The position numbers and the translations under genes are program-made. From the NCBI GenBank assembly GCA_029449245.1, contig JANATF010000010.1, positions 806,001 through 870,000 on the forward strand: 64,000 nucleotides of DNA. Reading direction: 5' to 3'. A model generated the notes under the pieces. The model had not been told where the DNA came from. It saw only the letters and a list, made by a program, of their open reading frames with translations, and made no database searches. Shown here piece by piece: positions 1-11,878 of the stretch. How positions within the stretch are numbered: position 1 is the stretch's first letter; each line of letters opens with the position of its first letter. The DNA is from Mortierella alpina (Eukaryota > Mortierellomycota > Mortierellomycetes > Mortierellales > Mortierellaceae).

Positions 1-1290
1 GAGGAGTTTGGGACGACATCGGGTGACAAAGGCGTGTCGCCTGATTTAGGAAAGCCCTCTGAACCCGCTAAGGCAGTCGACGTTGGAGGAGGTGCGACCG
101 AGCTGTCGAGCAAATAAGGCGATACTCCAGGCGTGGCTAGTTTGGACGGATTCTGCTCAAGCTGTAGCTGTTTATGGTTCTTGATCGCGTCGAGCTTTGT
201 CATGATCTGCTCTCGATCAAGTCCCGAGAGTACCCTCTTGCGCAGTGATCCTGATCCCGGGATGTAATTCAATCCTGAAGCAGATGGTGGGTTGAACATG
301 TAGTGAAGTTCCTGTATGGCTACCTCGGTTTGTCGTCTCAACTCCGCGTATGGGACCTTGGCTTTAGGATCCTGGTACATGATCACGCCCGTCAGTGCTG
401 GAGATATGGCTTGGACGATAGAGATTAATGTGGAAACATCGCAGATCTCGTCCTCGTCCTTGTCCTTGTCCTTGTCCTCGTCCTTGTCGTTGTCCTTGTC
501 CTCATCCTCCTCCTTGTTGGCACGATTGCTGCCCTTGTTCGTTAAAGGCGGGTGTTTAGGGCTTTCGGATAAGAGGGATGAAGATATGAATGCGATCCAT
601 GGCTTTTCTGTAGGTGGGTATATTGGAAAGCTGTCGCCCAAGTCGCACCCGATTGTCCACTCAATCAGCACACCCTGTAAAGAATACCCCACCCGTATCC
701 AGAAAAGATGATAACAAGAAATCAGGTCAGCGCAAACACAGTAGAGTAACAACAGTACACGAGGAGAAAAGGGTTGAAATCCATACCGTCAAGGGCCCCG
801 CCCCTCCAGCACCAAAGATCAGGGAGTCGTTTACATGATGAATTTGATTGGGAAGGATAGCGAGGCTGGAGGTTGGGAGCAGAAGCGGCGTACTGCTGTT
901 GCTGTTGCTGACAGCAGCGCCGCTATCGGATGGCGAAGCGGAGACCGATGACGAAGTAGGGGGCGGCAGATCCAAGGCTGCAAACAGTGTTATATTGGGT
1001 GCTATAATCTCAATCAATGCTTGTTGATTCAAGGTTGTCGTTGAGTCAGGAGCATTAGCAGGGGCAGTGAGGGAGGACGGAGAAGAGGTATCGGGGACAT
1101 TGGGTATCAATGCATTCGGGCCTCGTATCAAATCTTGCCGCGATTGAAGATGCACATGATCTCGACGGGGCGGGAGGAGGCCGATGGGGTGCGCATGAAT
1201 AGTGGTCCTGACCCTGGTTGTCGTGGTTCCGCAAAGAAGGACGAGCACGCAGTAGAGACGGAGAACCAGACCAGCAGTAATGGGTCGCAT
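1..1290 (-). CDS. Secreted or membrane protein with a possible protease-associated (PA) domain, 3' part beyond the window
   Basis: Exon 1 is 787..1290 and the next exon runs from 674 to the left edge without a stop. The intron 675..786 has a GTATGG donor and a TTTACAG acceptor, and the phase is kept. The product starts with a hydrophobic signal-like stretch (residues 5-20), then a Ser/Pro/Thr-rich segment. After the splice it reads LIEWTIGCDLGD, an acidic Lys/Asp/Glu run, and then a segment ending ALTGVIMYQD. That last part resembles the strand and cysteine pattern of PA domains, which occur in lumenal parts of transmembrane RING ligases and in vacuolar proteases. The final visible part is low complexity. 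The PA reading is an inference from pattern only and no catalytic domain is visible; a RING-H2 domain to the left would support it. The coding frame itself is well supported on both sides of the intron. Confidence 0.5.
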
Positions 1291-3557
1291 CTTTTTCCTT
1301 GCTCCTTGTTGTTGGGTTGCCTATGATGATGGCTCCGTCGCCTGCCCCCCTGCTCAGATGACTTGGTTGGCTGCCAAGATCCCTCAACACAGTTGATGGT
1401 AAAAGCGGCGCTGCGATTCGTTCGGGTGAAGTGATCAGTAAGATACCTGAATCTGAGGAGATTGAGTGTTGTCGACAATGGTAGGATGGAAATGAGTCGA
1501 TATCAATGAATGGCTGGTCCCACAGGCGGTCCTGGATAATATTGTTCAGATGGTGAGGAAAGACTGGAAGGAATTAAAAGCTTGGGAGGGTGGATGGGTC
1601 GTTACTAAAGACTGTGCAGCCGTTCAAGAGAGGAAGTCTGGTCATGCCAGTGGGATAGTAACCCTGCAGGATTTTTTGTGAAGGGACACAAAAATATATC
1701 TAACAACTGTAACGTTTAAAGGATTATCGAGAGTAGAGTAGGTGACGATGTATTCTACACAGCGAGGGTTATATAAGAGAAGTGCGATTGAGTTGGGGGC
1801 AAGATCAGTTGGGAGTCGTGAAGATGAGGTAAAGTGCACTTCAGATGGTTTAGGAGAGGGAAGGGCCGCTCGGCGAAGTTGTTTGCTGAGTGGGCGGAGA
1901 GGGATGGAGAGTGGCGGTGACACGAACCAGCGCGTTCTGAAAAGAGGAGCGTAAGCACAAGAGGTACAAAAAAAAAGAGAACAAGTTGTAGTGGGGCTTG
2001 GATCCAGAGTGGTTTTAGGTGGAATAAGCCAGTGAGCGCGTAGAGTGAGTGGCCTCGCTTCGGCAGGGTCAAAAAAATGGAACAGGTACAAATAGTTGTT
2101 AGGAGACCCAGCAAGAATGAATAAAGTAGAAAAAGAGGACAGCGGAATGGACTGTGAGGGCGGAGTGAGAGGAGTGGGAGGAGAGAAGAAAGAGCCTTCG
2201 TTCTCTGGGCCTTGATGCTGACAAGACAGGAGGCACCCAGCAGCTCTCAAAGAAATATCACCATACACGTCGGCCAAGTTCAAGAGTTGCATCGCATAAT
2301 TCCCTCCCGCGCCTTTTTATTTTTCACATCTTCCCGCGAGGCGATGATGGCATGAACGGCATTGGGGGCAGCATGATGGTGCGCTCTGAAGCTTGCCATC
2401 GCTCTTCGACCAGGCAGTGCTCGACCAGAGCTGGCAGTCCGGGGATTTTGAGGTCTGGATAGAGGCTCATTGTTTGGGTCCCACCTCCCGGGGCTCTACT
2501 CACTCCAGCCTCAAGCCCTCCTTGACAATCCCCCAATTATCAACTGTAAACATACCTACGCGTGTATACGCCTTCGCTGCTTTCGCACAACTCTGACTTT
2601 CGCGAAACCAATGATAACAGCGATGCAATTGTTACGAACGCATTATCAGCCATGGTATGATGTTCGTGCCTAAATACTGCAGCTTAGGTTCGGCGGTGGC
2701 CATGTTTTTAAAGTGTCTGTTGACTAAAGGCCAGACGACAAAGAGCGGGGATCTCCTGAAAACCTTGTGCCCTTGGTGGGATTCATACCCGCACTCTCTT
2801 GCAGTCCCTTGCGTATACAATAGAGGAAAAGAAGACTTCACTTCACCTCCTGCCATCGACCACCTTGGGCGCAACCCCGTGAGGGCTCTCTGTAGACCGC
2901 AAGGGACAAGTGAAAGCGAGGAGGATCACTGAGGAGAAAGGACAACTATTTAAAATGCCAGGTCTGGACGATATAAATAACCATCTCACAGTCTGCGGTG
3001 TAAACAAAAAAGTCAAGCTGTCAGCATGCGTCGTATCGAGACCCACTGCAGGGCTTGGATCCAAGGTCTATAGCGGGAGACCGTTCGTGATTGCCAAGGT
3101 CTGTGCCCTCTATGGCTAACAGTTTGGTCTAAGTCCAGTCTGACAACATCGATTCACCTTGGCTTTACTAAGGACAACCGAGAGGCAGCACCGCTCAAGA
3201 GCTCCAAAGCACATACAACATAGCCTGGAGAATCTGAATCTGGTACTATCCGGTGAAGTTCCTGTTTTTTTCGAGCAAATGTTGACCCCTGCACTCCCTT
3301 TAATCGCTCTCCTGGCGCTGCAATTCTAGATTAACTTGCAGCCAGAAAAGGTTCATGGCAATATACCTCAGCTCCCCATAATGCGCAGAAACGGTCCGAG
3401 GTCTTGTCTCGCGGTGGGTGAGATATCCTAGAATGAAATACTCAACAGTCGCGTACCAATGTGAGGGCTAATTGTTTTCATCAAATGGGGTCCCGCTCTT
3501 CGGTTGTTTACTATACAAAAAAGGGATCGTTTATTACAACTACTGAGTAGAGAGGGT
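1291..3557. other. Intergenic region, no convincing gene
   Basis: The right-hand part lies beyond the 3' end of the minus-strand reductase, and the left end contains the promoter of the leftmost gene. Open frames on both strands (for example 1642..2292 minus) are pyrimidine-driven low-complexity frames without recognisable domains or splice partners. A stretch near 2770..2800, read on the minus strand, has a T-arm-like GGGTATGAATCCC, but no complete cloverleaf could be built around it. Confidence 0.5.
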
Positions 3558-4763
3558 TTAGAGGTCGGCAATCTTGACAACCTGCTTGCCAAAGTTCTTG
3601 CCCTTGAGCATTCCAATGAAGGCATCGGGGGCGCTATCAATACCGACAGCAATGTCCTCCTTGTAGATGATCTCGCCATTGGCCAACCAGGATCCGACGT
3701 CCTTGGCAAAGTCTGCACTGCACTCGGCAGCAAAGTCGCTGACGATGAAGCCGCGGATGGTGATGCGCTTGCCGACGACCTGGATCAAGTTGCGGATGCC
3801 GTAGGGCTCTTGAGTATTGTACTGCGAGATCATTCCGCAAGCGATCACACGGCCGTGCAACTTCATGACGTCCAAAGCCGCCTCAAGTTGCTCGCCTCCA
3901 ACGTTCTCATAGTAGATGTCAATGCCCTCGGGAGCGGCGGCCTTCAAGTTCTCCAGAATGTTGCCCTTCTTGTAGTTGAAGGCGGCGTCAAACTTGAGAT
4001 CCTTGAGCAGATATTCGACCTTGTCATCCGAGCCGGCAGAGCCGACCACGCGGAGACCAAGTCTCTTGGCCATCTGACCGACAAGCTGGCCGACAGCACC
4101 GGCGGCAGCCGAGATGAAGATGGTCTCTCCAGCCTTAGGCTGGCCAATGATCTTGAGAGACGAATATGCGGTCATACCCTGAGCAATTGTGAAAAAAAAG
4201 CACGTCAATACTTTTGTGGCGACGTCTAACACAAGCCATGGATCATCTCTTCTATTTCTCGTAACTTACAGGCATACCCAAGACACCAACGTGGGCAGAA
4301 AGAGGGATCTTGGAGTTGCGGGCATTAGGAATGACACGGAGACCCTGGGCACCGGAAACAACAGTGTACTCCTCCCATCCGACAGCACCAGTGACGATAG
4401 ATCCCACGGGGTAGGCTGCATTCTTGGACTCGACGACCTCGGAAACACCGGCGCCGTTGAGGGGCTGGCCGATCTGGAATCCTCCAACGTAGGAGTCGGC
4501 ACTGTCTCTCATTCTGCCGCGCATGTCTATCAGAAGAGGATAGTCGACGTGTGAGTTGGGTGTGTCTCATATTATCAATCGGTTGAAGGGTGGCAGTGTC
4601 AATCTCGCTTACAAGGATCCAAGGAAATGAAGAGGTTGCGAACGAGAACATCGTTCTGCTTAAGATCAGCGTTGAGGTCCTTGGACTGAACAGCAAAGTG
4701 CTCGCCGACAACGGGAAACTCTGTGGGGTGCTTCAAAAAGACGACAGACTTGTTGTGAACCAT
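3558..4763 (-). CDS. NADP-dependent alkenal/quinone reductase-like protein, zinc-independent MDR family
   Basis: Three exons: 4613..4763, 4270..4526 and 3558..4178 (342 residues), joined by introns with GTAAGC and GTAAGT donors. The N-terminal half carries the MDR signature DPYMRGRM across the first splice. The second join gives LGMPGMTAY, typical of the leukotriene B4 12-hydroxydehydrogenase / PTGR1 branch. The Rossmann domain follows with the nucleotide loop AAAGAVGQLVGQ and then the YENVGG and GMISQYN motifs of the same branch. These enzymes reduce alpha,beta-unsaturated carbonyls with NADPH in the cytosol. No zinc-binding cysteine lobe is present, which separates it from alcohol dehydrogenases. 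Length is normal for the family. The exact substrate cannot be told from sequence. Confidence 0.93.
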
Positions 4764-6502
4764 TTTGATTTGAATAAAGTGTGTTGAGTGTTGGTGGTAG
4801 CGGTCGGTATAAACGGTTGGTTTCAATGCGAGTGTTGTTGGTATGAGAAGAGAAAAGGACGAGTCCAATGCCGCGGTATTTATATTACAACCGATCCAAG
4901 AGCAAGTGAGTTCCAGAACGTGGTGGTGTGGAACCTCACAGAATGCTAAACTAAAACCTCCTTACGCACAATGAGAAACGTCGAGAAACCTGCAATGTTG
5001 TTTAGCACTCTGCTTAACAATCATGATGGCGACGGACGGAGTGATCGTGGAGAGTCCAATTGCCAGATGTTCGCTTCGGCCTCCCAAGGGCTTCCTTTAG
5101 GGCCCTGTGGCCGCTGTGTGGAGCAGGAGGCCCAAGTGCGATCGAGGGTGATTGAAAAAAAAGTGATCGAGACAGTTTCCTTTTTCCGACAACAATTCCC
5201 AGCAGACCAAAATTGAAATGATCTCATTTTTGAAGGTCCGTCAGCCACGGTTCATCATATCTTTGGATCTGGAAAATATTCAGCCGGCAGCTGGGCGACT
5301 GCAAACTCTGTTGGATGTATGGCCGGTGTGAGTGTCTTACTGAGATTTCTTTTCGCGGTTTCTATAGACCTAGATGGACAAAATTATTAAGCCAACATCA
5401 CCTATGTTCGCTTCTCTTACGGAACGCGTCATGGATATCGACTCTGTTGTGCTCACTGACAAATGCCTGCCACGGTCATCTTAGCCCGGATGGCAATTCT
5501 ACGATACCGGGCAGCATACAGTGACGTCCCACACCCTTGATGTATTCCTGGACAAGACAACTGTGCTGTATCGATGATTACAGAGGTGATTATAGCGATT
5601 TTGGTATGCTACCAAAGGATTCCCTGCAGCATCGTTGGTTCAAGATCGAGTCGCCCAACCACTGCGTTGCAAACTGCAATGATAGTATGGAAAAAGCTCT
5701 GAGCATGCGACATGAAGGGAGCGAAGATCTGAAGAGTACACTTGATGCATGCAAGTTGCTTTGTGTGTACATGTGTCAGGCAAGAAAAGGAGTTGTTCAA
5801 GAAGGACATTCAACTCCTGCAGGCTGCCGCTTCAAAAGGTGAAAAGGATGTTTCTTTTTTTCGCACTGCTCGGCTGTCTCAATGAGTATCCATAGGCAGG
5901 CAGGAGCGCCCATAAGCGAGCAGTGTGCTGTGCACTGGCCGCGGTTTTTATCACTGCAACCTTTTAGATTTTCACACTTGCCACGTGAAATTGGGTGCGT
6001 TCCTCTTTCCCCATTTCGCACCTCCATCCATCGCACCTCCATTCCTCCCTCACCGTTTCCCTGTTCCTTCTTGCAGCCTCAACACCGCACACTATTCACA
6101 CTCGCCACTGCTCGACTGCTACACGGGGGAAGCCGCTCTTCCATTCCCGTCTCGTCATGATCGAGGCACGCAACTAAATCACTGCTCGTTTTTGCTGTTG
6201 CATTCAGAAAGCGGAGCACAGGCACAAACGCGCCGCTGCTCCTCTCTCCCTCTATCTCTCTGTTGTCGTCCCTTTTGTTAACATGATTCACTGCATCCTC
6301 TCACCCGTCACTGTAGTTATTTGTCACGATCGCAGCATCCCTGCTCCAGTTAGTCATATACTCATGGAAGGTACTGAACGATGTTTCTCATATGAGAGCC
6401 ATGCCTCTCCCCACATGCTGCTCTGTTTGCTTTCACTCGTGTCTGTCCGCTAAAATGTGGCTGCTTCACATGCACGGATGTCTCCTCTAGGGCCTCTGGT
6501 CC
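4764..6502. other. Divergent intergenic region between the reductase and the lipase
   Basis: It holds the reductase promoter on the left and, at about 5990..6290, a C/T-rich stretch that is the likely promoter and leader of the lipase gene. A short upstream lipase exon may exist (in-frame ATG at 6284), but no donor/acceptor pair with matching phase was found. Open frames here show no domain or splice support. Confidence 0.45.
4877..4884 (-). promoter_or_regulatory. TATA box-like element of the MDR reductase gene
   Basis: On the minus strand this reads TATAAATA, about 115 bp upstream of the reductase start codon. That spacing is plausible for a fungal core promoter with a short 5' leader. Confidence 0.5.
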
Positions 6503-8982
6503 ATGGTGCTCGACCGTAACCTCGCAGACAAGATGACCAATGAACTCGCCCACTCCAAAAACTTTGAGGAATGGCTTGCCAAGGCGACAGAGCTCGATAT
6601 CCTCACGGGATCCGATGTCTGGCGCAACAATCATCGTTCCAACGTCTACGATTATAACCTGATCCTCTCTCGAAGACACCATCTCAAGGTCGTGAGGGAA
6701 TCCAAGGATGTCTCGGCGATGATGTACTTGCTTCGCTCAGGTCTCCTCCGGAACCTGGGCGGGATCACTGACCCGCGATTGTTCTGCCACTCGTACCTGG
6801 GCACCAAACATTTGATCGAATCGTACATGGACGAGGTGGTCTCTCAGCTTGAACATGTTGCAGATACCAGCCATGCCACACTTTCTCGACAGGCCAAGAT
6901 CGATTTCTTTATGGAGACACGACAAAGTTTTGGCAGTTCTGCACTGCTGCTTCATGGAGGCGCTTCATTCGGTAGATATTTTGATGCTGGTTTAGCAACC
7001 ATGTTCATCTACAACCAGAGGCGTCGCACGCATTATAACAAAGAAATGTTTCGCTTAACGCATTTGTATAGGAATGTATCATCTGGGAGTCGTCAAGTCG
7101 CTTTTTGAGCACGGTCTGTTGCCTAGGATCATCAGTGGTGCCTCTGTGGGAGCAGTGGTTGCAGCATTGGTCTGCGTCAGGACGGATGAAGAACTACCCG
7201 TGAGTCTGCGCTTGTATTTCGGGAGTATTACAATCAACGGAACAACGGCGGTCTCAAGGAGGCGCGCTAATTCTGCAAAATATTACTCTGAACCACAATA
7301 GGGTATCTTTCAAGAAGGCGGCATCGATCTCCGCGCGTTTCAACGCGTTGGTCTTCGGGGCAATCTGAGCCGCAAGATCACACGCCTGATGACACAGGGT
7401 AAAGCCCCTGCGATGCGATCTGGCAGCAGCTGGTGTATATATCAGCTAGCTTTGAGTACTGAGTATTGAGTATTGACTTTTGATTGCTGCCTGTTAGGAT
7501 ACTTGATCGATATCAAGGTGCTTCAGGAGTGTATCCAGAAGAACGTGGGCGATTTAACATTCGATGTAAGCGAGCAATAGCAATTTTTTTTCGGCGGCCC
7601 ACGAATCAATGCTTGATGCATCAATATGTAATTGACCCAGCTCTGCTATTCTCCAGGAAGCATTCAAGAAAACAAAGCGAGTGCTCAATATCACTGTGCC
7701 TTCATCACGCAAATCAGAGGGGCCTCAGCTTCTCAACTATATCACCTCGCCCAATGTCGTACGTAAACGAGTTGGTTATACCTCGCGAAACCCACCCCAC
7801 CAGTGTTGATGATATCATTTTTCTCACACCTTCTCTACCCACAGCTCATCAGTAGTGCCGCCTGTACTTCGGCTTCCATGCTCGGATTCTCTTCAACGGC
7901 TGATCTCCTGGCCAAAGACAAGTCGGGCAATATCATCCACTGGACACCAGCCGGTAAGTTCACTACAGGTCTGTACCCATACGACGCTTGGTGATTCAAC
8001 TGGATTTTCACACCCGCGCTGCTTTCTCCCCTGGAAATCCATAGCTGTCAACTACACGGACCCGATCACCCCAACATTCTTTTCGTACGGTGTCGTCAGC
8101 CCCGAGACCCCATTGACCAGGCTTTCAGAGCTGTTCAACGTGAATCACTTTATTGTTTCGCAAGCCAACCCTTACATCGTCCCCTTCATGTCCCGTGGAC
8201 TCAAGGATCGCAAATCCGGCGCTTCCGACGGGATGGGCTACTCGGCGGGGCTCGTAGAGAGGATTGCGAGGGTGATATTGGCCGAGATCAAGTACCGGAT
8301 GGGTCAATTGAACCAAATCGGGATCCTCCCTCGGTTTTTCATTCAGCTCGTGGAGGAAAAAGTGTCGGGCAATGTGACCATTGTGCCCGAAGTGCAACTC
8401 CAAGACTTTATGACCTTGATCTCGAATCCCACGCACGAATCGATCCAGTACTGGATTCTTAAGGGCGAACAGTCGACGTGGCCCTTCCTGTCCATGCTCA
8501 AGTACAGGTTGATGATCGAGCTGGCATTGGACAGGATCTTACTCCAGTTGCGCGCAGAAGCCTCAGCCTCGGCCATTCAGGCCGGTATCGAAGGTGCCCA
8601 TCAGACATCCTTGGCCACAAGGAGTGCGCATCATCGGAGGCAAAAGTCGGGACCCAAGAGACTGACGCCCACCTCTCCAACGGTCACCCGGCGAGGCAGC
8701 AGCGCCAACATTGGAGGTGTGGGAGGATCTGCCACCCTTCGACTCATCCGGATGACAAGCCATACGCATGCAGGAGAACAGGACTTTCTGAGTATGAAGT
8801 CGACCTTGCATGGTTCTACTCAGCAGGAACAGCAGCAGCAACAGCAGCAGCAGCAAGCTCATCATTCTGGGGACGACCTGCAAGGCGTGGCCCGAAGTCC
8901 AATCGAAAATGATCCCGGTTCGCCCGACCCAGGACGACCAGTTCCATTGTACGATCCCAAGAGATCAAAATCAATGCATTGA
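6503..8982 (+). CDS. Patatin-like triacylglycerol lipase of the Tgl3/4/5-SDP1 type, predicted catalytic Asp missing
   Basis: Seven exons: 6503..6971, 7072..7199, 7302..7398, 7498..7565, 7657..7758, 7845..7953 and 8045..8982 (636 residues). All joins keep phase. Residues 1-140 match the DUF3336 region that precedes the patatin domain in lipid-droplet lipases, including RNLGGITDP and GTKHLIESY. The oxyanion motif GGASFG spans the first splice, and the nucleophile elbow is GASVG. The family block ELFNVNHFIVSQANP is intact. The aspartate expected about ten residues before it (family W-x-DGS) is replaced: the sequence reads FFSYGVVSPETP. The C-terminus is Ser/His/Gln-rich with a poly-Gln tract. 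Role by family: triacylglycerol hydrolysis or acyl transfer at lipid droplets. The start is the first Met after an in-frame stop, so a short upstream exon is possible. Confidence 0.9.
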
Positions 8983-9223
8983 GCAATGGAAGAAAGAAGA
9001 AAAAGAATAAAGGCATACTTGAGGATCGACCCCATACGAATTGTTTTATTTTATAAAACTCGATCGAGACGAGATATGTGTATCCTCATCTCATAGGAAC
9101 CTTCTTGCCTTTCAATTGGACATGTTATTACATGGAGGTCTCCAGCCTCCCCAGTGTACTGTACAAAATATATGAAAACGGAACAAAAAAAAGAATATCT
9201 GTTATTTTACGATGAGGCCAAGG

Positions 9224-11298
9224 TCACTGTGACCATAGAGCCTTCGATAGTAGTCCTATTGGGAGGGAAAGAGCGGCGCGTTGTATTAGTACCAGGTTGT
9301 TGTGGCGACAGTAGCTCATCCAATTCCCAAGCGCCGCGTGCAGTTTGTTTGCGAACCTATTGATCTGTCTACGGAAGAACTTTGCCTCGTCCACTGATGC
9401 AAATCCTAATGTCACTGCATTGCCACCCTTCGTGATGGTCTATTGAAATATGAGATCGACGTTAAACAATTTACTCTTGCGGGCAATTGTCCTCGCTGCC
9501 AATCAAAATATGGCACGAAGCAGCTCAAAGTGTGGAATGAAAAATCAACTCTTACCAAAACGCGATGCACGCCAGAGACCCCCTCGGCCAACTTTCGAAG
9601 CGACGCGTCAGAGACAGCCTCAGGGACGTTCTCCATCTTGACAAATCCTTTCGGAACAGCATCGCTTGATCCAGAATCAGTTGCTTCCCGATTGTCGCGT
9701 AAGAAAGAAATGGATCCTTTGTCCGTGTCTGTGGTATTTGCCTCGAACCGGGCGTGTTCGCTGCGTGGAGTACTCTCGCCATTGGATTTACGAGCCTTTT
9801 GAAAGTCCTCCTGCTCATCACCATATCGTTTCGTACCGAGGGTCAGACGGCTAGTGATGGACCCAGAGCCCACTCTGGGAGGAGGCGAGCGACTACGTGG
9901 TCGGGTAGCTTTCGCCGGAGAGTCTGATGAGCTCGATCGCCCCACGTCGCTTGGACGTCTGTCTGAGGACCCTCTGCTAGACAGTCCCTGTCCGTCGTCG
10001 CGATCCGACCTTGATGAGGGCCTGTAAGTATCATCCCGGTTGTTTCCAGAGAAAGACCCGCTGGATCTGTCGTAACCACTAGAGCGGCCATTGTCCTGCG
10101 CCTTGAGGTGAAAAAATGAATGTTACGATCCAATGAAAAGTACAACACGAGGAGTTGTCGCTTTCGCACACGTTCATGCAAGAAAAATGAACCTACATTG
10201 TTGCTTTCCCAATGACGGATCTGTCCTCTACTGCCGTCTTGAACTTGGGGCCGTTGCAATGAGCCGCTCTGCTGAGGTGCCTGAGAGGACGGTAGTTGAT
10301 TCTGCGCATCCAGGCCGGCGCCTGCAGCAAGAGCAGGCGGAATACCGGCGCGATTTTGAAATTTTGGATTGATGTGGATCGTGCGGCCCGGGCTTCCTGC
10401 GGCTCCCTGAAGACCGCGCGCGTTCATACCTCCCATAGCAGGGTTCATTCTGTTTCCATCCACGCCTGATCCTCCTCCGTACGGGTTCATCATCGCTTGG
10501 TTACCAAAACCATCGCTACAGAGAAAAACAGTATGAGAGATGTATGAGTACATGAATGAGCAACAGCCAAATTGAATGGAAGAGAAAGACGTCTTACCCA
10601 GGGTATCGAGGGCCATTCATATTCATGCCCATATTCATCATGCCCATGTTCATATTCATGTTCATGCCCCCACCCATATTCATGTTCATGCCCGACGCCA
10701 TGCCCGGATTCATGCCTATGCCCATCATTGGATATGGGTTCATGCCGGCGCCTCCTTGAAAGTTGCCACGCCCCATGCCCGCATAGTTTTGTTGGCCACG
10801 ACCGCGCATGGTTCCCGAACCTCCTCGTCCACGCCACGAGGAGTTGCCATGAGGATGACGACCGCTGCTGTTCGCCCCCTGTCGATTATATCCTCCAGCG
10901 TTATCACCATCGCGCTGATACGGAGAGTTGTTGCTATTGTTGTGCTGCTGGTGTTGCTGCTGCGAGTCCTGATTCTCGATGTAGTTGCCTTTCTGATCAT
11001 TTGACGTGGCCGTTGCTGTCCCATTGACTCGCCCGTCCCTTGCACTACCATTGGCTGAACTATGTGATGTCTGTTGTTGTTGCGCTTCGGTGCTGCTGCT
11101 GGTGGTCTCGGCGATGGACTCCTCGGAAGGATCTAACGGGAAATCATCCTCGACACCAAGATCAAACTCTTCGTCAGCGTTTTCCTCGACGTTGGCAAGA
11201 TCCTCTGCTAGCAGTTCGTCGTTGGCGTCGAGGTCATAGGCGTCTCCATAGTCGAGTAGGTCGTCATCGAGGTCTAGCGAGTCTTTGTTGGAAGCCAT
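9224..11298 (-). CDS. Low-complexity, probably RNA-binding nuclear protein with an RRM-like C-terminus
   Basis: Four exons: 10598..11298, 10197..10515, 9556..10101 and 9224..9439 (593 residues). The N-terminus is acidic (LDLDDDLLDYGDAYDLD), then Gln/Asn/Ser-rich. It is followed by RGG-type segments (WRGRGGSGTMRGRG), a Met-Asn-Gly repeat tract around residues 200-235, and an Arg/Ser-rich region with RSRSPPPR. Near the C-terminus a stretch from VPKGFVKMENVP through GVHRVL, spliced to ITKGGNAVTLGFAS and DEAKFFRRQINR, has the spacing of a degenerate RRM. The composition suggests an mRNA-processing or export factor; no named orthologue is claimed. The second intron has two in-frame acceptor options (AAG at 10102..10104, or the CAG six bases downstream). 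The last about 25 residues look less conserved. Confidence 0.75.
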
Positions 11299-11878
11299 CT
11301 CACGCTTGTCACTTTCTCTCTCTTTGTTGCGTGCTCTTCTGCAGGTAGGACGAGTGGGGGCGATTGGTATCTCGGGGTGGTTTCCACTTTGGGTCAAACA
11401 ATTGGAAGTGGATGCAAGCTGGGTAGACTCACGCGTTGATGGTGCGAGGAGTTGATGGTGAGAAAGAGTATGTGTGGCCGGCACGAAGCCAGGACGAGCA
11501 GTAAGTCAAGAGGATCTGGCTCTTTTTCTGGAAGTGCCAGGGAATGTGGGACGCGAGGAGTGCAAGCTAAACAGGCACACCGGGCCAAAAAGCGATAGAG
11601 GAGAGTGCAGAGCGTGCAGGATGGACAGGAATAGATCAAGGAAAGCAAAACAACGGACAAGCAAATGGGAAGAATGGAAAGCACAGAGGGATGCAGAGGA
11701 ACAAGGAGAACAAGAGCATAAACCCAACTCAAATAGGCGACGACAATCCCCACCGCCGCCCTCAGCGCTCAAACATTTTGCTCGACCGTCGGGTGGCTCG
11801 GCCGCAACCGCAACAGGGCGCGTCTGTCTTCGCGTCGTGCGCAAAGTGGTCCCACGGACGGGCCATCCAAGCACCGCT
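11299..11878. other. Intergenic region upstream of the RRM-like gene
   Basis: Purine-rich on the plus strand, so C/T-rich on the coding minus strand at about 11470..11750, as in other promoters of this window. No domain-bearing frame is seen. Confidence 0.45.

Noticed and set aside
727-1326. Overlapping frames in three phases around the first exon of the leftmost gene
   Set aside because: Only the 727..1290 minus frame continues across a valid splice into a coding exon; the others are shadows.
1642-2292. A 216-residue minus-strand open frame
   Set aside because: The composition is Ser/Pro/Leu/Phe-rich from C/T-rich promoter DNA. No domain, no splice partners and no codon-use support.
2757-2830. 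Possible tRNA or tRNA-derived repeat on the minus strand
   Set aside because: Only a T-arm-like segment is present. No acceptor, D or anticodon stem can be formed.
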